64,000 nucleotides of DNA from Paramagnetospirillum caucaseum (lineage in GTDB: Bacteria > Pseudomonadota > Alphaproteobacteria > Rhodospirillales > Magnetospirillaceae), in assembly GCF_000342045.1 (NCBI RefSeq), contig NZ_AONQ01000003.1, forward strand, positions 62,001-126,000, written 5' to 3'. A program made the translations under genes and the position numbers. Of the stretch, positions 8,866 to 23,036 are shown in pieces. The stretch's first letter is position 1. Each line of letters opens with the position of its first letter. The notes below the pieces were generated by a model. That model made no database searches, was not told where the DNA came from, and was given only the letters and a program-made list of their open reading frames with translations.

Positions 8866-9795
8866 ATGACGCCCCGTTTCGATACGATCCTCGCCTTCGT
8901 TCGGGTGGCGGAAACCGGCAGCTTCTCCGAGGCGGCGCGGCGGCTCAGCCTCTCCAAGTCCATGATCAGCCGTCAGGTCTCGGCGCTGGAGGCCGATCTG
9001 GGGGTGCGGCTTCTGCACCGGACCACCCGCTCGCTGTCGCCGACCGAGGCGGGACGGGCCTATCTCGAACGCTGCCAGCGCATCCTGGCCGATTTCGACG
9101 AGGCCAACCTGCTGGTCAGCCATCTGCAGGCGGTGCCGCGCGGCCGGCTCAGGGTCAGCGCGCCGCTGTCCTTCGGCGTCGGCCACCTGTCCGCCTGCCT
9201 GCCCGGCTTCCTGGAGCGCTATCCCGAGATCGAGCTGGAGATGGGCCTCACCGACCGCCACGTGGATCTGGTGGAGGAAGGCTGGGACGTGGCGGTGCGC
9301 ATCGGCCGGCTGGCGGATTCGTCGCTGATCGTCCGCCGCCTCGCCCCGGTCCGCCGGCTGGCGGCGGCTTCGCCCGCCTATCTGGAGCGGCGCGGCACCC
9401 CCGCCCGCCCCGAGGACCTGGCCGGCCACGACTGCCTGACCCACGGCACCATGATCCATTCGGAATGGCGCTTCATCGAGGGTGACGGCAAGCCCATGCA
9501 GGTGGAGGTCAAGGGACGCTTCCACGCCGACAACGGCGACGTGCTGCGGGACATGGCCCTGGCCGGCCTGGGCATCGCGCTGCTGCCCAGCTTCTTTCTC
9601 GGCGACGACATCCGGGCGGGAAAGCTGGTGCCGCTGCTGGAAACCTATGTGCCGCTGGATTCGTCGCTCAACGCCGTCTATCCCCACGGCCGCCATCTCT
9701 CGCCCAAGGTGCGGGCCTTCGTGGATCATCTGGCGGCGAGCTTCGGTCCCGAGCCCTACTGGGACCGGGGCCTCACGGCACCAGGGACCAGGTAA
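8866..9795 (+). CDS. LysR-family transcriptional regulator
   Basis: The 309-residue protein has an N-terminal winged helix-turn-helix ('FVRVAETGSFSEAARRLSLS', residues 10-29) and 'LHRTTRSLSPTEAG'. A substrate-binding domain follows from about residue 90 ('GRLRVSAPLSFG', 'GWDVAVRIG', 'DMALAGLGIALLPSFF'), typical of the AaeR/DsdC-like CrgA branch. The start is preceded by CTGGGAGGCATCG. It is divergent from the ygiD-like dioxygenase, which it likely controls. The 200 bases after it contain a GC-rich hairpin near 9797-9812 and no gene. Confidence 0.9.
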   Translation: MTPRFDTILAFVRVAETGSFSEAARRLSLSKSMISRQVSALEADLGVRLLHRTTRSLSPTEAGRAYLERCQRILADFDEANLLVSHLQAVPRGRLRVSAPLSFGVGHLSACLPGFLERYPEIELEMGLTDRHVDLVEEGWDVAVRIGRLADSSLIVRRLAPVRRLAAASPAYLERRGTPARPEDLAGHDCLTHGTMIHSEWRFIEGDGKPMQVEVKGRFHADNGDVLRDMALAGLGIALLPSFFLGDDIRAGKLVPLLETYVPLDSSLNAVYPHGRHLSPKVRAFVDHLAASFGPEPYWDRGLTAPGTR

Positions 9796-9996
9796 CGCCG
9801 CGCCGGCGGCGCGGCCGGGGCGGCATGGCGGCGGCACGGCATGGCGGCCGGATCAGGGAGGCGAGGGGGGCGAAGGGGGCCCTGGCTCCGTCCAGAACTT
9901 CCAACAGCGTCGCCCAGTCTGTAAGGTCTAGTGGCATGACAGCACCCAAGGATCGGCATCGGGGCCGCAGACGGCTCCGGATTTGAGACTACTCCC

Positions 9997-10779
9997 TTGA
10001 ACGGATGGCCTTCTGTGAACCCGTGCGCAAAACTCAGGTATTTTCTTCCGCTGCTCGCCCTGGGCCTGCTCGCCGGCTGCTCCGACGCGCCGCCGCCCAT
10101 GCAGACCGTCCGCGACCACTATTTCTACGGCGGTCTGGCGGCGTTCCACGAGGACATGCACCCCGAGGCCGCCCGCCAGTGGCAGCGTGCCGCCGAACTG
10201 GGCGACGGCGAGGCGGCCCGCAACCTGGGCCATCTCTACCGCCAGGGACTGGGGGTGGAGGCCGACGGCCACATCGCCGCCGCCTGGTACCAGGTGGCCG
10301 CCGATGCCGGGGTGATCAGCGCCGAATACAATCTGGGCATGCTCTACATGAAGGGCGGGACCGGCCTGCCCGCCGATCCCGCCGAGGGCCTGAAGCGGCT
10401 GGGCCAGGCGGCCGCGGCGGGCTTCATCCCCGCCAAGGCCGAACTCGACCGCCTGGCCGCGCCGCCGCCGCCCGCCGCCGCGGTGGCGGCAGCCGAGCCG
10501 CCGCCTTCCGCGGCCGAGCCCCCCGCGGCCGAGCCGGCTCCGCTGCGCATGCAGATCGGTTCGTACCGCACCAAGGCGGCGGCGGAACAGGACTGGAAAC
10601 GCCTGCGCCTCAAGACTCTCCGCCCCGAGGTCGTCGCCAACACGGTGGAGGGCCAGGGCCGCTGGTACCGGCTGGTGGCGGTGGGCCCGCCCGAGGCGGT
10701 GGAAGCCTTCTGCGGCTCGGCCCAGGCCAAGGGCATGTCCTGCTGGTCGCGGAATCGGCGGAACCCCGTTGCAAAATAA
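9997..10779 (+). CDS. Sel1-repeat lipoprotein with C-terminal SPOR domain
   Basis: The frame begins at a TTG (9997), with GTG at 10015 as the alternative; the true start is uncertain. A lipoprotein signal is clear ('LLALGLLAGC', Cys about residue 28). Two to three Sel1/TPR-like repeats follow (about 45-145: 'GDGEAARNLGHLYRQGLGV', 'GVISAEYNLGMLYMKG'), then an Ala/Pro-rich linker (about 150-180) and a SPOR domain (about 180-255, 'RMQIGSYRTKAAAEQDW'). SPOR domains bind denuded septal peptidoglycan, so the protein is probably an outer-membrane-anchored factor of the division site or cell wall. It is a separate unit from thiC, which has its own riboswitch leader. Confidence 0.8.
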   Translation: MNGWPSVNPCAKLRYFLPLLALGLLAGCSDAPPPMQTVRDHYFYGGLAAFHEDMHPEAARQWQRAAELGDGEAARNLGHLYRQGLGVEADGHIAAAWYQVAADAGVISAEYNLGMLYMKGGTGLPADPAEGLKRLGQAAAAGFIPAKAELDRLAAPPPPAAAVAAAEPPPSAAEPPAAEPAPLRMQIGSYRTKAAAEQDWKRLRLKTLRPEVVANTVEGQGRWYRLVAVGPPEAVEAFCGSAQAKGMSCWSRNRRNPVAK

Positions 10780-12852
<2,073 letters not shown>

Positions 12853-12857
12853 TCCAT

Positions 12858-12920
12858 GCGGGCGGGACGCCCGCGCTCCGGGGAGAGGCTGTTTCCTTGG
12901 AGTGCGGGCGTCCCGCCCGC
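12858..12920. repeat. Dispersed palindromic repeat, copy 1 (long hairpin after thiC)
   Basis: Two 22-base arms (12858-12879 and 12899-12920) are inverted with one mismatch around a 19-base loop containing CTGTTTCCTT, and are followed by TTTTCG. The core is GGGCGTCCCGCCCGC on the right arm. The same unit recurs at 37271-37325, and one arm recurs at 33442-33464. It lies between convergent thiC and the pentapeptide gene and could end transcription, but its recurrence suggests a REP-like element. Confidence 0.75.
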
Positions 12921-12928
12921 TTTTCGTC

Positions 12929-13654
12929 CTACCGCCTCTCCTCGGCGGTGAACAGGGTGGCCAGGGCCTCGGTCACCCCCGGCGGCACGTTGCGGGCGCC
13001 GTCGAACACCGTGTGCAGCAGATCGGCCTTGGCGAAGTCGGCGCCGTCGAGATCGGCCCGCACGAAGCGGGCGAAGCGCATGGACGCCCCCGACAGCCGC
13101 GTTCCCTTGAGGTTGGCGCCGGTGAAATCGGCCCCTTCAGCCGCCGCGCCGGTCATGTCGGCGCCCGACAGATCGGCCCCGGCCAGTTTGGCCTCCTCGA
13201 ACACGCCGCGCAGCATGTAGACCCCGGCCATCTTGGCCTGCGACAGGTCGGCGCGCTCCATCAGCACGTCCTTGAGGAAGGCGCCCTTGAACTCGGCGCC
13301 CACCAGCCTGGTGGCGATCAGGTTGGCCCCGAACAGATAGGTGTCGCTGAGATCGGCCCCCGTCATGTCGGCTTCGTCGAAGATGGCGTGGAACAGGTCC
13401 GCGCCGGCGAACACCGCCCCCTTCAGGCTGGCTCCGCTCAGATTGGCCCATTTCAGGTTGGCCTTGGCGAAGCGGGCGCCGTCCAGCCGGGCGCCGCGCA
13501 AATCGACGTTCTCCAGCATGGCCCCGGAAAAGTCGCAGCCCGTCAGGTCGGCCCTGGGGGCCGGGCGGCACTGGGCGAAGGCCGGACCCGCCGACGGCAG
13601 CAACCCCGCCGACAGCAGCAACACCGCCGGCAACAGCAACAACAGACGACGCAT
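12929..13654 (-). CDS. Secreted pentapeptide-repeat protein
   Basis: The 241-residue protein has a signal peptide (1-27, ending AFA) and then a long run of A(D/N)LxG-type pentapeptide units from about residue 35 to 215 ('ADLTGCDFSGAMLENVDLRG' is the first block). Such repeats fold into a right-handed quadrilateral beta helix. The periplasmic location argues against the gyrase-protecting Qnr role; no enzymatic motif is seen and the function is unknown. It is convergent with thiC. Confidence 0.85.
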   Translation of the reverse strand: MRRLLLLLPAVLLLSAGLLPSAGPAFAQCRPAPRADLTGCDFSGAMLENVDLRGARLDGARFAKANLKWANLSGASLKGAVFAGADLFHAIFDEADMTGADLSDTYLFGANLIATRLVGAEFKGAFLKDVLMERADLSQAKMAGVYMLRGVFEEAKLAGADLSGADMTGAAAEGADFTGANLKGTRLSGASMRFARFVRADLDGADFAKADLLHTVFDGARNVPPGVTEALATLFTAEERR

Positions 13655-13718
13655 GGCGCCCCTCCCACTCTCTCCCCACTGTCATCGACATGGGGCGGCG
13701 CGGGCCGGACTTAAAGGG

Positions 13719-13733
13719 GTATATGCCATATAC
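13719..13733. promoter_or_regulatory. AT-rich near-palindrome upstream of the hemerythrin chemoreceptor gene
   Basis: GTATATGCCATATAC forms 6-base arms around GCC in otherwise GC-rich DNA, 144 bases before the chemoreceptor start. A related site, GTATATACCATATGG (12 of 15 positions), lies immediately upstream of the PAS gene of the Aer-like pair at 25979-25993. A common regulator or promoter element is possible but unproven. Confidence 0.3.
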
Positions 13734-13876
13734 GTTAATGCCTGCTCGATACCTTGGTATGTAGGAAGTTTGTATCATTACGCTTTCTTCCTATCCCTCC
13801 CATTCTAAAGGACTGTGTGCCTTGGGTGCGCACATGCGCCTCGGCGCGGCCGTCGGCTTCTTGGGGGGAAGCGCCA

Positions 13877-16300
13877 ATGTTCAATCTCAACGTTTCTGGC
13901 CGCATCTATGCGGGCTTCGGACTGGTCGTCCTGCTGCTGGCGGCGTTGGCCGGGCAGTCGATCATCACATTGGGCAATACCGGCGGCCATCTGGCCGACT
14001 ATGCCCATGTCTCCGACAACGCCCTGCGGGTGCTGCGGATCAAGGCGGCCTTCACCGAAATCCGCCGCAACGTCGTCGTCTTCGCCAACAATGCCGACCC
14101 CAAGCTCCTGGAGCAGGTCCGCGCCATGCAGGGCGTGGTCGCCAAGACCCTGCCCGAGGCCGTCGCCGCCACCGCCGACGCGGGACGCAAGGCCAGCCTG
14201 ACCAGGATGCAGGAGCTGTTCGCCGCCTATATGGCCGATTTCGACAAGGTCGCGGCGCTGCGCACCTCCCGCGACGACCTGGTCAACAACCGCCTCAACG
14301 TGGTCGGCGCCACCGCCCGCAAGGACCTGAGCGAGATCGCCCACGGCGCCATGGAGGATGGTGATTTCGAGGCGGCGGCGCAGACCGGCATCGCCGAGGA
14401 AGCCCTGATGCTGGCCCGCCTCAACGCCACCAAGTTCCTGGCCACTCCCACGGAGGAGCTGAACACGGAGGTCGAGGCCAATATCGCCCGCTTCGTCGCG
14501 GAAGCCGAGAATCTGTCGAAGCGGCTGCGCAATCCCGAACGCAAGCGTCTGGCCGGCGATGCCCTCAATAACGCCAAGGCCTATCGCGACGCCTTCACCG
14601 CCGCCTCGACGGCGACCCGCAGTCTCGACACCCTGGTGTTCAAGAATCTGGTGGGCCTGGCCATCCAGTTTGCCGATCTGGCCGACCAGACCGTCGCCTC
14701 CCAGGACCAGGCCATGCATCACGAAACCGACGAGATCAAGGAGGAGATGGCGCGCAGCACCACCACCACCTGGATCGGCGCCGCCCTCGCCCTTGGTCTG
14801 GCCGGGTTGCTGTCGGTGCTGATCGCCCGCTCCATCGTCACGCCGCTGTCGGCCATGACCGGGGCCATGACCGAGCTGTCCAAGGGCAACAAGACCGTCG
14901 ACATCCCGGCGCGCGAGCGCACCGACGAGATCGGCGCCATGGCCACGGCCATGGAGATCTTCAAGGAAAACACCCTGAAGATGGACAGGCTGCAGGCCGA
15001 GCAGGAGGCGAACAAGGTGAAGGCCGAGGCCGACCGCAAGGCGGCGCTGCATCACATGGCCGACACCTTCGAGGAAAGCGTCGGCAAGGTGGTGCAGACG
15101 GTGACCTCGGCTGCCACCCAGCTGCAGGGGGCGTCGAGCCAGATGGCCGGCACCGCCCACGAGACCAGCGCCCAGGCCACCAACGTCGCCTCGGCGGCGC
15201 AGCAGGCCTCGGCCAACGTAGAGACGGTGGCCGCCGCCACCGAGGAACTGGCCGCCTCCATCTCGGAGATCGCCAAGCAGGTGGAGCGCTCGCAATCCGT
15301 GGCCTCCCGCGCCGAGCAGGAGGCGGAAAGCACCACGACCCAGGTCCGCTCCCTGTCGGACAATGTGGGCCGCATCGGCGAGGTGGTGGTGCTGATCAAC
15401 GACATCGCCGCCCAGACCAACCTGCTGGCCTTGAACGCCACCATCGAGGCGGCGCGGGCCGGTGACGCCGGTAAGGGTTTCGCCGTGGTCGCCAACGAGG
15501 TCAAGAACCTCGCCAACCAGACCGCCAAGGCCACCGACGAGATCGCCAGCCAGATCAAGGCGGTGCAGGAAGGGACCGGCAACGCGGTCCGGGCCATCGA
15601 CACCATTTCCAAGGTCATCTCGGAAATGGGCGAGATCAGCGCCTCGGTCGCCTCGGCGGTGCAGGAACAGACCGCCGCCACCGCCGAGATCGCCCGCAAC
15701 GTCGAGCAGGCCGCCGCCGGCACCACGGAAGTGTCCAGCAACATCGACTCGGTGGAACAGGCGGCCCGTGAAACCGGCCACGCCGCCGAGCAGATCAGCG
15801 AATCGGCCACCGACCTGTCCAAGCAGGCCGAATTCCTGCGGGCCGAGGTCGGCCGCTTCCTGCATCAGGTCCGCGCCGACAAGTCGGACATGCGGCTGCT
15901 GGAATGGGAGAATGCCCTCAATACCGGCGTGGCCTCCATCGACCGCCATCACCAGGAGATGTTCGACCAGATCAACCGCTTCTACGGCGAGATGATGAGC
16001 GGCAACGGCGATGCCGCCATCAAGGGCATCATGACCCAGGTCGGCAAGTCCTTCGAACCCCACTTCCGGGAAGAAGAAGACATCATGACCCGGAACGCCT
16101 TTCCGAGCCTGGACGAGCACCGCCGCCGCCACCGCGAGTTCCTCGACAGGTTCGAAGGCCTGAAGCGCGAGGTGGAGGCCGGCAAGGACGGCGCCACCGG
16201 GCGGATGTTCCAGTTCGTCGCCGGCTGGTTGAAGGAGCATATCCGCCACGAGGACGGCCGGCTCGCCACCTTCCTGCGGGACAAGAAGGCCGTCGCCTGA
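13877..16300 (+). CDS. Methyl-accepting chemotaxis protein with C-terminal hemerythrin domain
   Basis: The 807-residue receptor has TM1 (about 8-29), a helical periplasmic sensor region (about 30-295), TM2 (about 297-316), HAMP and a full signalling domain (hairpin tip '[19 protein letters not shown]' near 508-528). A hemerythrin domain ends the protein (about 674-805: '[10 protein letters not shown]', 'EPHFREEED', '[10 protein letters not shown]', 'KEHIRHED'). It therefore combines a periplasmic ligand input with a cytoplasmic O2-binding di-iron output-side module, as in DcrH-type receptors. The ATG at 13877 is preceded by GGGGGGAAG. An upstream ATG at 13754 would add a 41-residue non-homologous tail. 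Confidence 0.92.
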   Translation: MFNLNVSGRIYAGFGLVVLLLAALAGQSIITLGNTGGHLADYAHVSDNALRVLRIKAAFTEIRRNVVVFANNADPKLLEQVRAMQGVVAKTLPEAVAATADAGRKASLTRMQELFAAYMADFDKVAALRTSRDDLVNNRLNVVGATARKDLSEIAHGAMEDGDFEAAAQTGIAEEALMLARLNATKFLATPTEELNTEVEANIARFVAEAENLSKRLRNPERKRLAGDALNNAKAYRDAFTAASTATRSLDTLVFKNLVGLAIQFADLADQTVASQDQAMHHETDEIKEEMARSTTTTWIGAALALGLAGLLSVLIARSIVTPLSAMTGAMTELSKGNKTVDIPARERTDEIGAMATAMEIFKENTLKMDRLQAEQEANKVKAEADRKAALHHMADTFEESVGKVVQTVTSAATQLQGASSQMAGTAHETSAQATNVASAAQQASANVETVAAATEELAASISEIAKQVERSQSVASRAEQEAESTTTQVRSLSDNVGRIGEVVVLINDIAAQTNLLALNATIEAARAGDAGKGFAVVANEVKNLANQTAKATDEIASQIKAVQEGTGNAVRAIDTISKVISEMGEISASVASAVQEQTAATAEIARNVEQAAAGTTEVSSNIDSVEQAARETGHAAEQISESATDLSKQAEFLRAEVGRFLHQVRADKSDMRLLEWENALNTGVASIDRHHQEMFDQINRFYGEMMSGNGDAAIKGIMTQVGKSFEPHFREEEDIMTRNAFPSLDEHRRRHREFLDRFEGLKREVEAGKDGATGRMFQFVAGWLKEHIRHEDGRLATFLRDKKAVA

Positions 16301-16301
16301 C

Positions 16302-16342
16302 GGCCGGCGGAGCGGAGGGAGCCGACTTACGCTCCGCCGGCC
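16302..16342. terminator. GC-rich hairpin after the chemoreceptor gene
   Basis: Perfect 13-base arms, GGCCGGCGGAGCG at 16302-16314 and its complement at 16330-16342, start 2 bases after the chemoreceptor stop. There is no T run, so intrinsic termination would be weak, but the position between convergent genes fits a bidirectional transcription end. Confidence 0.45.
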
Positions 16343-16398
16343 TCCGCGCCGGTGAGGGAACCCCCTCCGCCCAGGGGCGGAAGGGCTGACGGTCCCGG

Positions 16399-18627
<2,229 letters not shown>

Positions 18628-19035
18628 TCACCCCTTCCTGTGTTCGGGCTTGGGCCCCACCGGCCCGCCCGAGTCCTTCCAGGCCTTGAAGCCGCCTTCC
18701 ACATGGGCGACGGGGGCGAGGCCCATGTCCTGTACCGCCCGCGTCGCCAGGGCCGAGCGCCACGCCGACTGGCAGTAGAAGACGAAGCGCTTGGCCTGGC
18801 CGAAGACCTCCTTGTAATAGGGGCTGGTGGGGTCGACCCAGAATTCCAGCATGCCGCGCGGCGCGTGGAAGGCGCCGGGAATCATGCCTTCGCGCTCCAG
18901 CTCGCGCACGTCACGGATATCCACGAACACCATGTCATCTCGGCCATGCAGGGCGATGGCCTCCGCCGTGGGAATGGTGGTGATCAGGGCGTTGGCCTCG
19001 TCGATCAGCTGCCGATGGGTTTTCACCAGGGTCAT
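18628..19035 (-). CDS. Rhodanese-domain sulfurtransferase (cytoplasmic)
   Basis: The 135-residue single rhodanese domain has 'VFVDIRDVRELEREGMIPGA' and the active-site loop CQSAWR, where the Cys carries the persulfide. There is no signal peptide. Its ATG overlaps the antiporter stop by 4 bases (ATGA), so it is the second gene of that operon. The donor and acceptor are unknown. Confidence 0.9.
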   Translation of the reverse strand: MTLVKTHRQLIDEANALITTIPTAEAIALHGRDDMVFVDIRDVRELEREGMIPGAFHAPRGMLEFWVDPTSPYYKEVFGQAKRFVFYCQSAWRSALATRAVQDMGLAPVAHVEGGFKAWKDSGGPVGPKPEHRKG

Positions 19036-20825
19036 GCGCGTTTCCTCATCCAGCGTTTCAGCATCGCCTTCAACTCGGTTCCGGTCTGGAACACCGGCAG
19101 CCGGGGGGCGTCGATGCGGGTGGGTTCCACCGCCAGGCCGATTTCCGAGATGTGGTCGTTCCAGCTCAACCCCCGCACGATCAGTTCCACCTCGCCCAGC
19201 GGCACCCGGTCGCCGATGCCCGGGTCGTGGCCCAGTTCGCGCACCAGCCAGTCGGCGGCGGTCATCTCATGATCGGCGGGCTCGACCGGCAGGCCGTAGA
19301 GCAGGGCCAGGTCCTTCATGTGGGCGCCGGGCTCCAGGGCGAAATCGCCGAAGAAGCGCGAATCGGCCTCGGCGGCGGGGGCGGCCGAGGCGAACAGGCG
19401 ATCCAGGTGCGGTACCCGCTCGGGCCGGGCGAACAGGAAGACGGTGTCGCCGGGCTTCAGACCCTTGGCGGCATGGGCGGAATAGGATTTCCGGTCGCGG
19501 ACCACCAGGGACGGCTCGGCCCAGCGCGGCAGACGCTGGCCGCGCGCCACCAGGGAATCGGCGACGATGCGGTAGGACACCAGCTCGTGCCGCGCGCCGG
19601 GGATTTCCAGTTCCAGGCGCTCCACCGGGCCGATGCGCTTGGGCACGATCTGGCCGAGGAAGCGGGCGACGGCGCCGATGGTCCAGCCCTGCAGGCTGAG
19701 GCTGACCAGCACCACCAGGAAGGCGACGATGAAATAGTCGCGCCCCTGGGGCAGGCCCACCAGCATGGGCAGGATGGCCAGCAGCACCGAGACCGAGCCG
19801 CGCAGGCCGACCCAGGCGACGAAGGCCGTCTCGTTGCGGCTGAAACCGTAGGGCAGCAGGCAGATCCACGCCGCCAGGGGCCGGGCCACGAAGATCAGCA
19901 CCGCCGCGACGGCCAGGGACTGCCAGGCGAAGGCGGGGAATTCCGCCGGCGTCGCCAAAAGGCCCAGCGTCAGGAACATGACGATCTGGGCCAGCCAGGT
20001 CAGCCCGTCCTGGAAACGGCGCATGGTCTCGGGCGCGTTGATGCGGGCATTGCCCGCCACCAGCCCGGCGACGTAGACGGCAAGGAAGCCGCTGCCGTGC
20101 ATCTCCTCGGTGGCGGCGAACAGCGCCATGGCGAGGCTGAGCGCCGCCAGGGGCTGCAATCCGCGTTCGAAGCCCATCTTGTTGACCGCCAGCACGATCA
20201 GCCCGCCGCCGAACATGCCGGCCGCCGCGCCGATGCCGAACTTGGTGACGAACTCCATGCCGATGGCCACCGGCGAGACCGGCCCCTTGGAGACCAGCAG
20301 GCCGACCAGCGCCAGGGTCAGGAAGATGGCCATGGGATCGTTGCTGCCCGATTCCACCTCCAGGGTGGCGCGCACGCGGTCGCGCACGTGGATGCCGCCG
20401 ACCCGCAGCAGGAAGAACACCGCCGCCGCGTCGGTGGAGCTGAGGATGGCGCCCATCAGCGCCGATTCCAGCCAGCCGAAGTCCAGCAGGAAATGCACGG
20501 GGACGGCCACCACGGCGGTGGTGACCACCACGCCGCCGGTGGCCAGCGCCGTGGCCGGCCACAGGGCGGCGCGGAAGGTCTTGAGGCTGGTGTGGAAGCC
20601 GGAATCGAACAAGATGATGGCCAGGGCGACGCTGCCGATCATGTAGGCGGCATGGACATTGTCGAACTTGATGCGGCCCAGGCCGTTCTCGCCCGCCACC
20701 AGCCCGACGCACAGGAACACCAGCAGCAGCGGCGCGCCGATGCGGAAACTGAGCAGACTCGAGAAGATGCTGAGCGCGACCAGCCCCGAGACGATCAGAA
20801 TGGCGGTGTTCATGGATTCGATCAT
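19032..20825 (-). CDS. CPA1-type K+/H+ antiporter, NhaP2/CvrA-like
   Basis: The 597-residue protein has about a dozen membrane helices over the first 400 residues ('LFDSGFHTSLKTFRAALWP', 'ILSSTDAAAVFFLLR', 'VESGSNDPMAIFLTLALVG', which holds the conserved transport Asp). A cytoplasmic C-terminus follows, made of a TrkA_C-like domain (about 410-490) and a CorC/HlyC-like transporter-associated domain. This is the NhaP2 architecture for K+ efflux and pH/volume control. Starts at 20825 and 20813 are both possible; neither has a clear ribosome site. The rhodanese gene overlaps its end. It is divergent from dapF with 103 bases between. Confidence 0.88.
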   Translation of the reverse strand: MIESMNTAILIVSGLVALSIFSSLLSFRIGAPLLLVFLCVGLVAGENGLGRIKFDNVHAAYMIGSVALAIILFDSGFHTSLKTFRAALWPATALATGGVVVTTAVVAVPVHFLLDFGWLESALMGAILSSTDAAAVFFLLRVGGIHVRDRVRATLEVESGSNDPMAIFLTLALVGLLVSKGPVSPVAIGMEFVTKFGIGAAAGMFGGGLIVLAVNKMGFERGLQPLAALSLAMALFAATEEMHGSGFLAVYVAGLVAGNARINAPETMRRFQDGLTWLAQIVMFLTLGLLATPAEFPAFAWQSLAVAAVLIFVARPLAAWICLLPYGFSRNETAFVAWVGLRGSVSVLLAILPMLVGLPQGRDYFIVAFLVVLVSLSLQGWTIGAVARFLGQIVPKRIGPVERLELEIPGARHELVSYRIVADSLVARGQRLPRWAEPSLVVRDRKSYSAHAAKGLKPGDTVFLFARPERVPHLDRLFASAAPAAEADSRFFGDFALEPGAHMKDLALLYGLPVEPADHEMTAADWLVRELGHDPGIGDRVPLGEVELIVRGLSWNDHISEIGLAVEPTRIDAPRLPVFQTGTELKAMLKRWMRKRA

Positions 20826-20928
20826 GGGATCAGGATAGGGGGCCGGACCGTCCCCGACAACCAGCCATGTGGTCCGGAACCTTGCGCAAGGCTGGACTCG
20901 GGCGCCTGCCGCCCCATATAACGCCATC

Positions 20929-21783
20929 ATGAGCGAGACAGCCTGGCCCTTCCTGAAGATGCACGGCCTGGGGAACGACTTTGTCGTCCTCGACGCCCGC
21001 GCGCGCGCCCTTGATCTGACGCCGGAGCGGGTGCGCGCCATCGCGTCGCGCGGCACCGGGGTGGGCTGCGACCAACTGGTGGTGATGGCGCCCGCCACCG
21101 ATCCTTGCGCCGACGCCCACATGCTGATCTACAACGCCGACGGCTCCGAGGTGGCGGCCTGCGGCAACGCGTCGCGCTGCGTCGCCTGGCTGCTGATGCA
21201 AGAGACCGGTGCGGACAAGGTGGTACTCCAGACCAAGGCCGGCCTGCTGGACGCCGAATCCCGCGGCCCCCATCTGGTGGCGGTGGATATGGGCCCGGCG
21301 CGGCTCGACTGGCGCGAGATACCCCTGGCCGAGGCGATGGACACCCTGCACCTGGGCATTTCCGCCGGCCCGCTCTCCGATCCCGTCGGGGTCGGCATGG
21401 GCAATCCCCACGCCGTGTTCTTCGTCGACGACGCCGGTTCCGTCGACCTCGCCGCCCTGGGCCGTGGCCTCGAGCATCACGCCCTGTTCCCCGAGCGCGC
21501 CAATATCGAGGTGGCCCAGGTCCTCACCCCCCCCGACGCCGGAATGGGCCGCATCCGCATGCGTGTGTGGGAGCGCGGCGCCGGCATCACCATGGCCTGC
21601 GGCACCGGCGCCTGTGCCACATTGGTGGCGGCGGCGCGGCGCGGCCTTAGCCCCCGCAAGGCCGAGATCATCCTGGACGGCGGCATGCTGACCATCGAGT
21701 GGCTGAAGGACAACCACGTCCTGATGACCGGCCCGGTAGCCGTGGCCTTTACCGGGGTGCTGGATTCCAGCCTGCTTCCATGA
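20929..21783 (+). CDS. dapF: Diaminopimelate epimerase
   Basis: The 284-residue enzyme interconverts LL- and meso-diaminopimelate for lysine and peptidoglycan synthesis. Both catalytic cysteines are present, Cys78 (AACGNASR) and Cys224 (MACGTGACA), with the usual 'MHGLGNDFVV' start region. The ATG at 20929 sits just after CATATAACGCC with no ribosome site, so translation may be leaderless. Its stop overlaps mtaB by 4 bases. Confidence 0.97.
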   Translation: MSETAWPFLKMHGLGNDFVVLDARARALDLTPERVRAIASRGTGVGCDQLVVMAPATDPCADAHMLIYNADGSEVAACGNASRCVAWLLMQETGADKVVLQTKAGLLDAESRGPHLVAVDMGPARLDWREIPLAEAMDTLHLGISAGPLSDPVGVGMGNPHAVFFVDDAGSVDLAALGRGLEHHALFPERANIEVAQVLTPPDAGMGRIRMRVWERGAGITMACGTGACATLVAAARRGLSPRKAEIILDGGMLTIEWLKDNHVLMTGPVAVAFTGVLDSSLLP

Positions 21784-23036
21784 CCACTAAAGCTCCAGAG
21801 GTCCTGACCTTCGGCTGCCGGCTCAACGCCTATGAGTCGGAAGTGATGAAGGAGCACGCCCGGGCGACGGAAAGCGGGGTCGAGACGGTGATCGTCAACA
21901 CTTGCGCCGTCACCGCCGAGGCCGAACGCCAGGCGCGCCAGGCTATCCGCAAGATAAGGCGCGAACGTCCCGACGCCCGCATCGTGGTTACCGGCTGCGC
22001 CGCCCAGGCCAACCCCGAGACCTTCGGCGCCATGCCGGAGATCGACCAGATTCTCGGCAATGCCGAGAAGATGCGGCCCGACATCTTCGCCGCGCCGCCC
22101 ACCCAGCGCATCGTGGTCGGCGACATCATGGAGGTGCGGGAAGTCGCCTCACACCTGGTGTCGGGCTTCGAGGGCCGGGCGCGCGCCTTCGTCGAGGTGC
22201 AGCAGGGCTGCGACCACCGCTGCACCTTCTGCATCATTCCCTTCGGGCGCGGTCCCAACCGCTCGGTGCCCATGGGCCGCATCGTCGAGCAGATCAGGGA
22301 GCTGGTGGCCGGCGGTTTCAACGAGGTGGTTCTGACCGGCGTCGACGTCACCGCCTATGGCGCCGACCTGCCGGGCAAGCCCAGCCTGGGCCAGTTGGTC
22401 CGCCGCCTGCTGGCGGCTGTCCCCGAATTGCCCCGCCTGCGCCTGTCGTCCCTCGATCCCGTCGAGGTGGACGAGGAGCTGCTGGCCGCCATCGCCGCCG
22501 AGGCACGGCTGCTGCCCCATTTCCACCTGTCGGTCCAGGCCGGCGACGACACCATCTTAAAGCGCATGAAGCGCCGCCACCTGCGGGACGACGTCATCGC
22601 CCTTGCCACCCGTATCCGCGCGTTTCGTCCCGATTCGGTGCTGGGCGCCGACATCATCGCCGGCTTCCCCACCGAGGACGAGGCGATGTTCCGGAAATCC
22701 CTCGATCTGGTGGACGAGGCGGGGCTGACCCACCTGCATGTCTTCCCCTTCTCGGCGCGGCCGGGCACCCCGGCGGCGCGCATGCCCAAGGTCAAGGGCG
22801 ACGTGGTCAAGGAGCGCGCCGCCCGTCTCAGGGCCAAGGGCGCCCAGGCCATGGCGGCCTTCCTGCGGACCCGGATCGGCGGGATGGAAAGCGTGCTGGT
22901 CGAAAAGGACGGCAAGGGCCATTCCGCCCATTACCTGCCAGTCGCGGTGGCGGGTTGCGCGGCGGAGCCGGGGACGATATTGAACGTGCGCATCACCTCG
23001 GTAGACGGGGATGAACTGGTGGGGGACTTGGCATGA
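21780..23036 (+). CDS. mtaB: tRNA (N6-threonylcarbamoyladenosine(37)-C2)-methylthiotransferase MtaB
   Basis: The 418-residue radical-SAM methylthiotransferase adds a methylthio group to t6A37 of tRNAs. The N-terminal domain has Cys13, Cys42 and Cys73, which bind the auxiliary cluster. The radical-SAM triad is Cys144, Cys148 and Cys151 (GCDHRCTFC), with a TRAM-like C-terminus. 'TFGCRLNAYES' at the start marks the MtaB rather than MiaB branch. ATGA overlaps join it to dapF and ftsY. Confidence 0.95.
   Translation: MTTKAPEVLTFGCRLNAYESEVMKEHARATESGVETVIVNTCAVTAEAERQARQAIRKIRRERPDARIVVTGCAAQANPETFGAMPEIDQILGNAEKMRPDIFAAPPTQRIVVGDIMEVREVASHLVSGFEGRARAFVEVQQGCDHRCTFCIIPFGRGPNRSVPMGRIVEQIRELVAGGFNEVVLTGVDVTAYGADLPGKPSLGQLVRRLLAAVPELPRLRLSSLDPVEVDEELLAAIAAEARLLPHFHLSVQAGDDTILKRMKRRHLRDDVIALATRIRAFRPDSVLGADIIAGFPTEDEAMFRKSLDLVDEAGLTHLHVFPFSARPGTPAARMPKVKGDVVKERAARLRAKGAQAMAAFLRTRIGGMESVLVEKDGKGHSAHYLPVAVAGCAAEPGTILNVRITSVDGDELVGDLA

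Noticed and set aside
19032..21122. A 696-residue antiporter frame starting at 21122
   Set aside because: The first ~100 residues overlap dapF antisense and have no transporter character; starts at 20825 or 20813 fit the first helix.
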